Assembly (NCBI GenBank): GCA_046331425.1
Contig: JAXLQU010000004.1
Location: 1 to 64,000 of the forward strand
Length of the DNA: 64,000 nt
From: JANNUT01 sp046331425
GTDB taxonomy: Bacteria; Acidobacteriota; Polarisedimenticolia; J045
Direction of reading: 5' to 3'
Part shown: positions 1-7,872 of the stretch, piece by piece
How positions within the stretch are numbered: the first letter of the stretch is position 1
Layout: every line of letters starts with the position of its first letter
Made by a program: the position numbers and the translations under genes
Notes under the pieces: generated by a model
Database searches by the model: none
The model's input: only the letters and a program-made list of their open reading frames with translations
What the model was told of the DNA's origin: nothing

Positions 1-972
1 CTGAACCAGTTCAAAGAGGAACATTCGACACGGCTGTATGACGCCGTTATGAACTGTGCACGGACCAAGCTCGTCTTCGGCGGGCTCTCTGCGGCCCAGC
101 TCGAGCCGATGGTTCGGGAGCTTGCGATCGGAGAGTTCGACCCGATGGCAGTGAAAGATGAGATCCGCGCAAACGAAGTCATTCCCATCGAGACGACCCG
201 CACGGTGGTGACGCGCACCACGACGGTAGGGCGTTCCCGTGGGCGCACAGACTCCGAAGGAACCGGCGACGCGGTCGCCGATTCGCAGACCGCAGGCTCG
301 TCCTGGGGGAAGATCGAGTCGACGGCGGAGATTGAAACCAAGGGCACAGCTTCTGGATCCCAAAGTGGTCTCGGTAGCTCACAGAGCATCTCTCCTGACG
401 GCACGATCGTGACGTCGAGTGATTTCGCAGGCTCCGGGGAGTCGACCGTGGCTGTTACATCCCGCGGACGGATGGCTGGCCAGTCTCATCAGGCAAGCGA
501 GAGCGTGCAGTCGGGGCGCACCGTGACTCGTTCACAATCCAAGCAGACAAGTGAAAGCCAGGGTGATTCCGAGTCGACCGGGATTGCGACGTCACTCGTG
601 CCTTTTCATGCGTACTTGCTTCGTGAGCGGGTGACCTCACGGCAGTTCTGGACCGAAGCCGAGTTTCTCACTGAACGTTTGAAGGTTACGAAGGAACTTC
701 AAAACAGCATCTACGTTCTGAAAGCAGCAGGGCTTCCTACCCTGCTCGTGCGCTCGCCGTATGTGCGGACGCCGTTTGTTTCCGAGAGGAAGCGCGACGA
801 AGGACTCGCACGGATCCACGGTCAATCGCTCTATGCCTCAAGCGCTGCCATCCAGCGGGAAGAACAAGAGCGTGAACTGCGGTTGCTTGGTGATGGTGCG
901 CCGCACGTCACGGTGCTCGATGCACCGCTTTCGAAGAAGCCTACAAAGGTTCGTGGGCGAGACTCTGGATAG
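1..972 (+). CDS. TraG/TraD (VirD4)-like type IV coupling protein, C-terminal part
   Basis: The frame is open from the first base, so the gene starts outside the window. The visible start (QFKEEHSTRLYDAV, then NCARTKLVFGGLS and ARTxVVFGGLS-like spacing to an LxxELxxGEFDP segment) matches the end of the TraM-recognition/AAA domain of TraG/TraD-type DNA-transfer ATPases, which pump relaxosome DNA into the type IV channel. After it comes a long Ser/Thr/Gly/Gln-rich low-complexity stretch (about residues 70-185 of the visible part), then a helical tail with an RTPFVSERKRDEGL region. The family call rests on the first 50 residues only. Its presence marks the left end of the window as part of a conjugative or mobilisable element. 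Confidence 0.6.
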   Translation: MNQFKEEHSTRLYDAVMNCARTKLVFGGLSAAQLEPMVRELAIGEFDPMAVKDEIRANEVIPIETTRTVVTRTTTVGRSRGRTDSEGTGDAVADSQTAGSSWGKIESTAEIETKGTASGSQSGLGSSQSISPDGTIVTSSDFAGSGESTVAVTSRGRMAGQSHQASESVQSGRTVTRSQSKQTSESQGDSESTGIATSLVPFHAYLLRERVTSRQFWTEAEFLTERLKVTKELQNSIYVLKAAGLPTLLVRSPYVRTPFVSERKRDEGLARIHGQSLYASSAAIQREEQERELRLLGDGAPHVTVLDAPLSKKPTKVRGRDSG

Positions 973-1160
973 CTAGTAGAGGGCGGGCACGACCGGAGTC
1001 GTCGTGCTCGCCCTGAAAGAAAACCGGACGCTCGATTAGAAGGCCACCTGAATCTGTGACCCTGCGTGAGCCTCGCAGACTATGTGCAGAAACTCCACCG
1101 ATGGCCTCACCGGCCATCCAGAATCCCAGGGCGTGTATGATGGTCTTGAGGGAATTCGCG

Positions 1161-2192
1161 ATGGGAACGACTGGTACAGCGAGCTCGGATCAGAACCTCC
1201 GGATGGTGCTTGACTTTGAACTTGACTCGTTTTCGGAGTCTGACCGTCGCAAGTTCATTGTGGATCTAGCGATTGTAGCGGGTGTGTCACTTGACGAGAT
1301 TGTGAACGTCACATTCAGTGAGGGGTGCGTTATCTTCGAGGCAACACTTAGCCCTGCAGCGGTCAAGCGACTCAAAGATCTCTTCGACGATCGAAATAGT
1401 GGCGAGCCTCGTTCGGAACAGGAGGAGTTCCTCGCGTTTCTCGTTCAGTATAACGTCAAGCAGATTTCCGACTACGCGATCCAGGTTCACGTCGTCAAAA
1501 AGACAGACCAACGCCCCCTTGCAATCCTCGTTCACGGTTGGCGTGGCGATGAATCATCGTTCGGCGACTTGCCAACTTTCATCACCAAGAGAACGGGCAG
1601 TGAAGCGGTTCTCTTCCAATACCCCAGTGGGTTGATTGGACACTCGCCATCGACGGTCTTTCTCGCGAGGAATCTTGAGAACTTCATCCGAACTTACACG
1701 GATGGTCGTACCATAGCCTTCATCGCCCACAGTCTCGGTGGAGTGGTGGTGAGAAAGCTGCTAACGAATCAGATGGGCCGAAAAAACAGAATCGACTCCA
1801 CGGTCCGACAGATTACGATGGTCGCCTCACCGCACAACGGCGTGCCTCTCTCGACACTCGTGAAGTATATCCCTGGTTTCAGCAACTTGATTGACTCCCA
1901 ACAACTTCGCGAGTTGGAGCCAGGATCTCCCCTCCTTGTTGATCTTAACTCACGGTGGTTAGAGTATGTTGAGGAGCGAACAGATCTTCGAGTGAATACC
2001 AGGTGCATCTACGGTACTGCGGACAAGATTGTTGATCCCCAGAATGCCAGCGGATTGGATCCGCACGCGTTACCGATCCTCAATGCTGATCACATTGGGA
2101 TTGTAAAGCCGACGAAAGCATCAGATGAGATAGTGATGACCATCGCGCGGCTATTCAAAGAGGCAGGCGTGTCTGGCTTCCAAACAATGTAG
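1161..2192 (+). CDS. alpha/beta-hydrolase with N-terminal effector-associated-like domain
   Basis: Start chosen at ATG 1161 because GAGGGAA (1148-1154) sits at good spacing; an in-frame start at 1056 lacks such a site. Residues 15-80 (LDFELDSFSESDRRKF ... GVSLDEIVNV ... VIFEATLSPAAVKRLKDLF) have the pattern of the small adaptor domains found in front of effectors in bacterial STAND/CASPASE/TIR conflict systems. From about residue 118 an alpha/beta-hydrolase follows: oxyanion region LVHGWRGD, nucleophile elbow AHSLGG with Ser191, a late Asp in GTADKIVD and a late His in NADHIG, so the triad looks complete. It resembles PGAP1/lipase-like esterases. A defence or self-killing esterase is an inference from the domain pair and the mobile-element setting; an ordinary lipase is the alternative. 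Confidence 0.65.
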   Translation: MGTTGTASSDQNLRMVLDFELDSFSESDRRKFIVDLAIVAGVSLDEIVNVTFSEGCVIFEATLSPAAVKRLKDLFDDRNSGEPRSEQEEFLAFLVQYNVKQISDYAIQVHVVKKTDQRPLAILVHGWRGDESSFGDLPTFITKRTGSEAVLFQYPSGLIGHSPSTVFLARNLENFIRTYTDGRTIAFIAHSLGGVVVRKLLTNQMGRKNRIDSTVRQITMVASPHNGVPLSTLVKYIPGFSNLIDSQQLRELEPGSPLLVDLNSRWLEYVEERTDLRVNTRCIYGTADKIVDPQNASGLDPHALPILNADHIGIVKPTKASDEIVMTIARLFKEAGVSGFQTM

Positions 2193-2201
2193 CCTGGTAT
2201 C

Positions 2202-2294
2202 TCAAAGTCGTTTACACGTTCCGCCAACTAATTCGAGGACCTGGCGGACGCGCGGCGTCGCGATCTGCTCCTCGCTGAACTGGCTCTTCTTCAT
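2202..2294 (-). pseudogene. IS3-family OrfA 5' remnant
   Basis: Reading on the minus strand from the ATG at 2294 gives MKKSQFSEEQIA, the typical first 12 residues of IS3-family OrfA (helix-turn-helix transposase subunit). After about 2259 the similarity stops and the frame ends at 2202. No OrfB or matching end was seen nearby, so this is only a scar of a deleted insertion sequence. The identification rests on 12 residues, but the motif is characteristic. Confidence 0.5.
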
Positions 2295-2328
2295 CGGTCA
2301 CCCTCTCGGCCCCTTCCGGAGCCTCTAG

Positions 2329-2541
2329 GCTGACCGAAAATCAGCTCCTAAACGAGAGCCACGCCGGACCAGGAATCGGGGAAGGGACCAGAGGGACTCC
2401 ATTGAGGAGTGGGAGGCGCGCCTGAAGAACGTCGCCGAGCGCCGTACTATGCTGCAGAACGACGTTGCCGCGGATCGTCGTCGGCTGCTCGATCTAGAGA
2501 ATATGGTTCGGGCCTGGATCACGAAGCAACAGAGACCGTGA
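2329..2541 (+). other. orphan coding-like stretch without start codon
   Basis: This 71-codon open stretch has no ATG/GTG start. It encodes an Arg-rich segment followed by a helical, heptad-like tail (IEEWEARLKNVAERR ... DRRRLLDLENMVRAW) ending at TGA 2539-2541. It looks like the C-terminal tail of a lost plasmid or mobilisation gene. The rest of the gap 2193-2611 holds only the IS3 scar. No function can be assigned. Confidence 0.2.
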
Positions 2542-2611
2542 ACGTGCACCGCGTAACTGGCATTCCCATGACTTGGCGTCCACCGAAACAAGGCGGCTTC
2601 AACTCTTTCTG

Positions 2612-3754
2612 TTAGAAGTCTGGTGCAATCGTCGCAAAATCAACATCTGCACCAATAGCAATCAACTCCTGCTTGAGTCGTGCATCACGATCGTTATTAA
2701 TGGGATCAAGCATCGCGATGTCCGACATCGTGCCCCGCGTGAGAATGTCGTTCGCCCATTGAATCCCTAACTTGTCGTGAATCTCCTTCGTCATATTTGC
2801 AAGACCTAGATCGAAACGATCACCCAGACGCCATCGAATTGCCGACGCAGGAGCTAGTTCGCAGATCCGCCAACTCCATTTTGCCTGCGCAGTAGCAGGG
2901 AGGCACCACGCGAGGAAGTGTTCGACTGCCAACTCCAGCCGACGGTCGCTGATTGTTACCTGCGACTCGATCACAGGTGCGAATGGATTGCCAGTTGCGG
3001 CGACTCCGCCCGTGGCGAAGGAAAAACCACCAGGGATCGGATGAAGTAGTACGCCGTCCCAAGGTCCAATTGTACCAACCAGCCTGCCGCTGCGATGGAA
3101 GATCGCCTGACGGATCTGCGTCAGCGCAGTAACATACTGGAATGCTACATACTGCCCGCTCACCATCGCGAAGTCATTCACGCTTCCCCACTCGCGCGCG
3201 GCCTTGATCATGGATACCGCATCGTCCTTTGGGACTTTTGGATCGTCGCCAATGCGCCGAAACTCAGGGAGCTCGTGACGCCATAGCTCGCGGCCATCTG
3301 CGGTAAATGCTGCAACCACCCCTAGATAGACGTTGCCCATGAAGAATCGACTTGCTTCGGCGTCGCATGCCAACGGCGCTGGGTGCCCGAGACCCTTGGG
3401 CATGAATCCACTAGCTGGTGAGAAGTCAATGGAGAGCACAGTATCGCCGCGCGTGATGCTTATATCTGAGTCGACACGAGTCGGTCGCCTCACAGCGCGA
3501 ACAGTAATGTCATCAATCGTACAGGTGTCAGCTTGTTGTCCATTGCGATCGAACACATATTCATCCGTCGTGAGCGGTCCGCAGTCCTGAGCCGCGAACG
3601 CGGTCATCGGCTGAGCCTGAAAGAACTGCGGCTGGTGGCAAGGGTCGGTTGTGGGCATACGAACAACCGGTGTAACTAAGCGAGAGGACGTACACGCGCC
3701 CGTGGCTACCAGCATCAGAATCGAGATGAGCAGCTTCTCTACAAGCGCACTCAT
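2612..3754 (-). CDS. exported lipoprotein-like protein of unknown function
   Basis: Start set at ATG 3754, which has GGGAGG nine bases upstream; a TTG at 3763 is in frame but touches that site. The protein of about 380 residues opens with a hydrophobic signal segment (LLISILMLVATGACTSS) ending in a Cys that could be lipidated, although -3 is Thr rather than Leu. The mature part has no family I recognise. It contains paired Cys and several short beta-rich segments (GNVYLGVVAAFTADGREL, GRLVGTIGPWDGVLLHP) that read like PQQ/WD-type strands. It lies in the mobile left arm beside other small exported proteins. Confidence 0.6.
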   Translation of the reverse strand: MSALVEKLLISILMLVATGACTSSRLVTPVVRMPTTDPCHQPQFFQAQPMTAFAAQDCGPLTTDEYVFDRNGQQADTCTIDDITVRAVRRPTRVDSDISITRGDTVLSIDFSPASGFMPKGLGHPAPLACDAEASRFFMGNVYLGVVAAFTADGRELWRHELPEFRRIGDDPKVPKDDAVSMIKAAREWGSVNDFAMVSGQYVAFQYVTALTQIRQAIFHRSGRLVGTIGPWDGVLLHPIPGGFSFATGGVAATGNPFAPVIESQVTISDRRLELAVEHFLAWCLPATAQAKWSWRICELAPASAIRWRLGDRFDLGLANMTKEIHDKLGIQWANDILTRGTMSDIAMLDPINNDRDARLKQELIAIGADVDFATIAPDF

Positions 3755-3844
3755 TGGCGACAACCTCCCTCAGGTTGGTGTTGAGGTGCGAATGCCGTAA
3801 GTGCCGCATTCGCACCTCAATAGGAGCAGCGACTCCTCGCAGAG

Positions 3845-4291
3845 TTAGGGGTAATTAATCATGACGATCGCGTTTGGATCGCCCCAGCCCGCAGGACAGT
3901 TCGTCCAGCCACTCGAACACTCGAGAGTTGCTTCTTGGCAGCCCCCTTGCCCAGCGATGCAACTGACGCCCCACGCGTCGATTTCCCTGCCTGTTTCAAT
4001 CGGCCCATATTTCCAGTGGCAACACCGCTTGTTCGTCTCAACCCCGGAGTTGTTCGACACCGCCTTGAGTATCGCGTAGCTCCCTTGCGTCGTAACCGAG
4101 AACGTCGGAAGGTTCGGCTCAGACTGATCGTACTTGAAGATTACTCGATAGTCGTTCGTGACGTTGTAATAGCAATAGCCGCCAACTGTCTGAGTTTGAA
4201 CCGTGAACCCAGAAGTGATTGGGTGATATACATGCACTGCCCCCGCGCTTTCATCAGACCAGGCGGTCGTAGCCATGAGAGCCATGACCAT
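3845..4291 (-). CDS. small Cys-rich secreted protein (signal peptide interrupted by a stop)
   Basis: The open frame starts at ATG 4291 and gives 148 residues: the end of a signal peptide (MVMALMATTAWSDE) and a mature domain with about eight Cys, including CCHW, CIAGQGGC and CSSGWTNC. No family is recognised. The ATG at 4291 has no ribosome-binding site. A far better start lies in the same frame at 4312 with GGAGG at 4318-4322, but a TGA (4295-4297) separates the two after five codons. The gene is therefore either newly broken in its signal peptide or depends on re-initiation at 4291. Confidence 0.5.
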   Translation of the reverse strand: MVMALMATTAWSDESAGAVHVYHPITSGFTVQTQTVGGYCYYNVTNDYRVIFKYDQSEPNLPTFSVTTQGSYAILKAVSNNSGVETNKRCCHWKYGPIETGREIDAWGVSCIAGQGGCQEATLECSSGWTNCPAGWGDPNAIVMINYP

Positions 4292-4322
4292 TAGTCACAG
4301 TACTTTCTGCATACTCGCCTCC
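4289..4322 (-). promoter_or_regulatory. ribosome-binding site and mini-frame MQKVL-stop before the Cys-rich gene
   Basis: On the minus strand GGAGG (4318-4322) is followed after five bases by ATG 4312, four further codons (Q K V L), TGA at 4295-4297, one CTA codon and the ATG at 4291, all in one frame. If the TGA were a sense codon, the signal peptide would be a normal continuous one. This shows where translation originally began. Confidence 0.55.
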
Positions 4323-4551
4323 ATCAAGTTGGGATCCTGAAAGTAATGCCACCGAGATTGTGTCGTACGACGAACAAGACGCTATCAGGCGTGCGACGGG
4401 ATGGACAAGGCCGTTTTGAGAGATTCGTGCACCGCTTGACGTGGATCACGAGCCCTCAGTGCCCAAAGGGGAGGAGAGAAACACACAAGGGCTTTCGCCC
4501 ACGAACCTTTGTAGGCTTCTTCGAAAGCGGTGCATCGAGCACCGTGACGTG

Positions 4552-4632
4552 CGGCGACGTCATTCCTATCTCGGCTTCAAATCACCGGCAGAGCATGAGA
4601 GGATCTACGCAATCTGTCCGACGGCGGCATGA
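4552..4632 (+). pseudogene. IS3-family OrfB (integrase) 3' remnant
   Basis: The frame ending at 4632 contains RRRHSYLGFKSPAEHERIY, matching the usual C-terminal end of IS3-family OrfB (RxRHSxLGYxSPxxFE). The DDE catalytic core is absent, so only the tail survives. It is on the opposite strand to the OrfA scar at 2.2 kb, so the two need not come from one element. The rest of the gap 4313-4833 shows no gene. Confidence 0.5.
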
Positions 4633-4833
4633 ACAGGGTGTCCGCTATCTGTAGGGAAGCCCAAGACATCATCAGCCGCAGGTCGTGCTTCGATCGCCTT
4701 GACATGCGTCACAGGAAGTCGTGACACTCGTTAGAGGCATTCAACAGATGAACTGCAATAATCCACATCGTTGAAAGAGTGGTACTCGAGACAGCCTGGC
4801 ACTGGAATCGGCTGCTTTCCCGGAGGAGAAACC

Positions 4834-5370
4834 ATGAGCTTGACCACGGGTCTAAAAAGGCTGCTCGCATCAATGTGCCGACCTAGCCTCCAGGTAACTC
4901 TTGTTGTGCTTGGAGCATGGTCTGCGCTTGGCTGTGTTGCCAAAGACCACAACCGCCCACAGCAGCATGATCCCGGCGGAGATTCAATCGAGATCGCAGG
5001 GATGGTCGTCCGAAGCACCAAGGCCCAAGTGCAGGTTCTCTCACGAGCCCCCGGCCCTGCGCTCGCTCTTGGCCCAATTGCAGGCGCCAGCGTTGTTCTA
5101 CGCAATGCTTATGGACAAGAGTCATCAGCGACCACTGACGAGACAGGGCGCTTTCATGTGGGTCCGGTCAAGATCGCCGGTCTTCCCGGGGATGTGCTTC
5201 TCGTTTCTGCTGGGACGAGGTTCAAGGGTCTTGAGCTAACGGACCTTTCAATTGGAGGTATGCCAGACTTTAAGGTAGGCAAGAACGAGCTTTACGTCGC
5301 CCTCCCCACCCCCGCTTGTGAGCAGCCCGCTACCGACAGTGGCACTCGCGGGCAGAAGGAGCACAAATGA
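4834..5370 (+). CDS. lipoprotein with carboxypeptidase-regulatory-like beta-sandwich
   Basis: Start ATG 4834 has a strong GGAGGAG at 4822-4828. The 178-residue product begins with a basic signal peptide and a probable lipobox (WSALGC). The mature part (GPIAGASVVLRN ... SATTDETGRFHVGPVK) has the shape of a carboxypeptidase-regulatory/CNA-B-like fold: an Ala-Gly-Ala-x-Val-x-Leu strand followed by T-D-x-x-G-x-F. Such domains usually serve in surface structures or as stalks. Its stop overlaps the start of the next gene by ATGA, so the two are translationally coupled. Confidence 0.6.
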   Translation: MSLTTGLKRLLASMCRPSLQVTLVVLGAWSALGCVAKDHNRPQQHDPGGDSIEIAGMVVRSTKAQVQVLSRAPGPALALGPIAGASVVLRNAYGQESSATTDETGRFHVGPVKIAGLPGDVLLVSAGTRFKGLELTDLSIGGMPDFKVGKNELYVALPTPACEQPATDSGTRGQKEHK

Positions 5371-5864
5371 GAGCAGTACTCAACGTCGTTGTGGGAGTCC
5401 TTCTAGTTGTGAGTGCGTTCGGTGTCGGTTCGGCTGCCGAACTCGATGCGTCAGTGACGACGATGCAATTCGAAACGATCAGTGGCGTCCAGGTTGTCAG
5501 CGGCTACTACGACCTCTCGCATGATGAAAGTGTTGTGTCGTACGAATTGAATATCAAGATCGAACAATGGCGTAATGGGCAACTACTCGCAACTTTGCTC
5601 AACAGCACCAAGAGTGGCGAGCAGCAAGAGAATTGCCCGGACAAAGGTGCGTGTTCCGGCTCATGCCTTGTCTGGCTCGACAACGGGTCCAAGTGGGGAA
5701 ACTGCAATGTGATTCTCAGCCATTGTAATTGCAAGATAAGTGGAAAGGTCAGCATTGGTATCGTCCCACAAATCGGTGACGTGTTTAAGATCGGACTCAC
5801 GGTACAGGGTGGACCCACTGATCCTCTGTCATCGAACAACACCATGCAGATTACGTTCAACTAG
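5367..5864 (+). CDS. small secreted Cys-containing protein
   Basis: ATG 5367 overlaps the stop of the upstream lipoprotein gene. A clear signal peptide (VLNVVVGVLLVVSAFGVGSAAE) precedes a 140-residue beta-rich domain with six Cys arranged as ENCPDKGACSGSC ... GNCNVILSHCNCK. No family is recognised. Coupling to the lipoprotein suggests the two act together at the cell surface. Its gene is followed by an intrinsic terminator, which closes the two-gene unit. Confidence 0.55.
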   Translation: MRAVLNVVVGVLLVVSAFGVGSAAELDASVTTMQFETISGVQVVSGYYDLSHDESVVSYELNIKIEQWRNGQLLATLLNSTKSGEQQENCPDKGACSGSCLVWLDNGSKWGNCNVILSHCNCKISGKVSIGIVPQIGDVFKIGLTVQGGPTDPLSSNNTMQITFN

Positions 5865-5907
5865 GCCGGGAAGCGCGGCCGTTACTCAACCGATTAGGAA
5901 AGAGAAC

Positions 5908-5942
5908 AACCATCCCAGGTTACCGGGGTGGTTTTCTTTCTC
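5908..5942 (+). terminator. intrinsic terminator after the two-gene secreted unit
   Basis: AACCATCCC (5908-5916) pairs with GGGGTGGTT (5925-5933) through nine base pairs, one of them G-U, with an eight-base loop. A T-rich run (TTTTCTTTCT) follows. It lies 44 bases after the stop codon of the secreted protein gene. Confidence 0.65.
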
Positions 5943-6041
5943 CGCTTCGCCGGAAACGGGTCCGCGCCTCTCGCACATCCCTGCTGCTTTCGTCTCGCCT
6001 GCTCATGCTGCGATCGGAACCTGCTTCGCAATCGCCCACAG

Positions 6042-6137
6042 AACGCCTGGTTCAAACAGCAGTTGTTCGGATTGAAGTCCGAGCGTCGCCCAGTTTCTCC
6101 TGACGCTCGTCGGCTCACGCTCGGCGAGAAACCCGAG
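6042..6137 (+). pseudogene. IS66-family TnpC N-terminal remnant
   Basis: This frame gives NAWFKQQLFGLKSERRPVS and then TLGEKPE. The first block matches the end of the leucine-zipper region of IS66-type TnpC (LKxQLFGxKSERR). No rest of the transposase is present. Downstream, 6140-6408 contains G/C-rich inverted stretches (around 6245-6275) but no gene. Short evidence, so moderate to low confidence. Confidence 0.35.
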
Positions 6138-6408
6138 AGCATGAAGTTGCCCGTTTCGGTGGACACCACGAAGCGTAAGTGGTCACGAACCGCTTCGATC
6201 TTGCATTCGTCGCCTAGACGAGCATTCTTTTTCGGCGTTCCGGACCCCTTTTACGGGGGAGTGCCCCCCCTCAGTAGCGGGTGTCCACAAGATCGAGGGG
6301 AGACCAAGTGTACAACACCGTGCAGCTTGTGGTTCTGGAATTCCCCTGATCACACTGAGTTGGTCATCCACGGCGACGATCGATTACTGGGACACGAGGT
6401 GGTTGGCT

Positions 6409-6442
6409 TAATAGTATCATAAAGGACGTTATGATACTATTA
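6409..6442. repeat. perfect 14-6-14 bp dif-like inverted repeat, probable recombination site
   Basis: TAATAGTATCATAA (6409-6422), spacer AGGACG (6423-6428), TTATGATACTATTA (6429-6442): both arms are perfectly complementary. The inner arm ends CATAA-6-TTATG equal those of bacterial dif sites, where XerC and XerD bind 11-bp arms around a 6-bp crossover region. It ends 5 bp before the ATG of a Xer-like recombinase. It may serve as the crossover site, as an autoregulatory operator, or both. It is much more AT-rich than its surroundings. Confidence 0.65.
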
Positions 6443-6447
6443 CAGGC

Positions 6448-7464
6448 ATGCCTACCAAAGCCACAAAACCGAAGGCGCTCCTACCCTCTCCGGCTGCTCA
6501 CAAGACTCGTGGGAAACGGGTTCGGGAAGGAAGAATCGCGGTCGTCTCGCCGCTGCCTTCGCTGATTGCAGCATCAGGTCCCAAGGCCGAAGGGGCTTTT
6601 TGGGAATTCTTCACGGCCCAGATTCGAAACAAGAACACCCGCGCGGCCTACTTTCAGGCGGTGCGGTCGTTCATGGCCTGGAGTGAGCGGCGAGGGCTGA
6701 CTCTACAAAATCTCACCCCGGTCCATATCGCCGCGTACATCGAATCGCACGACGGCGCCCCACCAACGGTGAAACAGCACCTCGCCGCTCTCCGGATGCT
6801 GTTCGATCATCTCGTGATCCGTCAAGTCCTGCCCTGGAACCCGGCCTCCTCGGTGCGGGGACCGCGCTACAGCGTGAAGCGTGGCAAGACACCGGTGCTC
6901 TCAGCCGAGCAAGCGCGTTCGCTTCTTGATGCGATCGACATCACCAAGATCGGGGGCCTACGTGACCGGGCTTTAATTGGTGTGATGATCTTCTCGTTTG
7001 CGCGCGTGTCGGCCGTCATCCAGATGAATGTCTCGGACTACTACCCTGCCGGCAAGAAGTGGTGGATCCGCTTGTCGGAGAAAGGCGGGAAGATCCACGA
7101 GCTGCCGGTGCATCACAAGGCCGAGGAATACCTTGATGCCTACGTTGCAGCTGCCGGCATCGGGCGAAAAAAGGACACTCCCCTCTTTCGATCCATGAAC
7201 CGAGAGCGAAACCTCACCCAGGCCAGGCTAACGCGCACCGATGTGCTGCGGCTTGTGAAACGGTGGGCTCGCGCTGCGAAGCTGCCCGAGAACACCTGCT
7301 GTCATACGCTCAGGGCTACCGGAATCACCGCGTACCTCGAAAAGGGTGGCACCGTGGAGCACGCGCAGCGGATTGCGAATCACGAAGACCCCAGGACCAC
7401 GAAGCAATATGACCGGCGCGGGGACGAAGTTACGCTGGATGAAATCGAGAGGATTGCGATTTAG
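6448..7464 (+). CDS. tyrosine recombinase, XerC/D-like
   Basis: This 338-residue protein has an N-terminal SAM-like core-binding domain (about 50-130, TRAAYFQAVRSFMAW ... VKQHLAALRMLFDHL) and a catalytic domain (about 150-335). The full active-site set is visible: Arg186 (FSFARVSAV), Lys212 (SEKGGK), His286 and Arg289 (HTLRATG), His312 (ANHEDPRTT) and the nucleophile Tyr321 (KQYDR). It cuts and rejoins DNA through a 3'-phosphotyrosyl bond. No Shine-Dalgarno lies between the inverted repeat and the ATG, so expression may be weak or leaderless. It is probably the integrase or multimer resolvase of the element occupying the left arm. Confidence 0.85.
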   Translation: MPTKATKPKALLPSPAAHKTRGKRVREGRIAVVSPLPSLIAASGPKAEGAFWEFFTAQIRNKNTRAAYFQAVRSFMAWSERRGLTLQNLTPVHIAAYIESHDGAPPTVKQHLAALRMLFDHLVIRQVLPWNPASSVRGPRYSVKRGKTPVLSAEQARSLLDAIDITKIGGLRDRALIGVMIFSFARVSAVIQMNVSDYYPAGKKWWIRLSEKGGKIHELPVHHKAEEYLDAYVAAAGIGRKKDTPLFRSMNRERNLTQARLTRTDVLRLVKRWARAAKLPENTCCHTLRATGITAYLEKGGTVEHAQRIANHEDPRTTKQYDRRGDEVTLDEIERIAI

Positions 7465-7539
7465 CGGTTGCGCACAAGCGTGCGCCACCGTGAAACCGCC
7501 TGACTGCGACGGACTCGGGCACATAGCCTGAAGCCAGCG

Positions 7540-7815
7540 CTATCTGGACATTGGCGTCTGCATGTGCTTGCCCCTCCTCAGAACGGACACCGCAGGAGTG
7601 TTCTCAACCTCACGCGAAGCGAAAACCGCGTTCCCCATTGCCGAAGAGAAGAGCACTTGGTAATTGGCTCCGACTTTGTCAGGGCTACCCACACGCACCC
7701 CATCGATCTCAAATTTCCAGTACCTCCCCGGCCCCCTCTCGATGAGCTTGTTTGCGCATGGGCTGGAGGCGTCAACGGCCATTGTGTCTGAAGACAAATT
7801 CACGGCTTCCGCCAC
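7540..7815 (-). CDS. possible small hypothetical protein
   Basis: An open frame of about 91 codons, GTG-initiated at 7815, lies in the otherwise empty gap 7465-7872. The product (with a GRYWKFEIDGVRVGSPDKVGA stretch split by no obvious motif) matches no family I know, and no good ribosome-binding site is visible. It may be a real small gene, a fragment at the edge of the mobile element, or chance. Confidence 0.25.
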   Translation of the reverse strand: MAEAVNLSSDTMAVDASSPCANKLIERGPGRYWKFEIDGVRVGSPDKVGANYQVLFSSAMGNAVFASREVENTPAVSVLRRGKHMQTPMSR

Positions 7816-7872
7816 TTCCGCGGCCAGCTACAATCCCAGCCCGCACGTTGATGCGATGACTCAGGAGGGAGC

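Noticed and set aside
4295..4297. TGA as a selenocysteine codon in the Cys-rich secreted protein.
   Set aside because: It lies in the signal peptide, where selenocysteine makes no sense, and no SECIS-like hairpin was seen after it.
6409..6442. The inverted repeat as the chromosomal dif site.
   Set aside because: Its outer arms do not fit the dif consensus and it is attached to a mobile-element recombinase, so an element-specific site is more likely.
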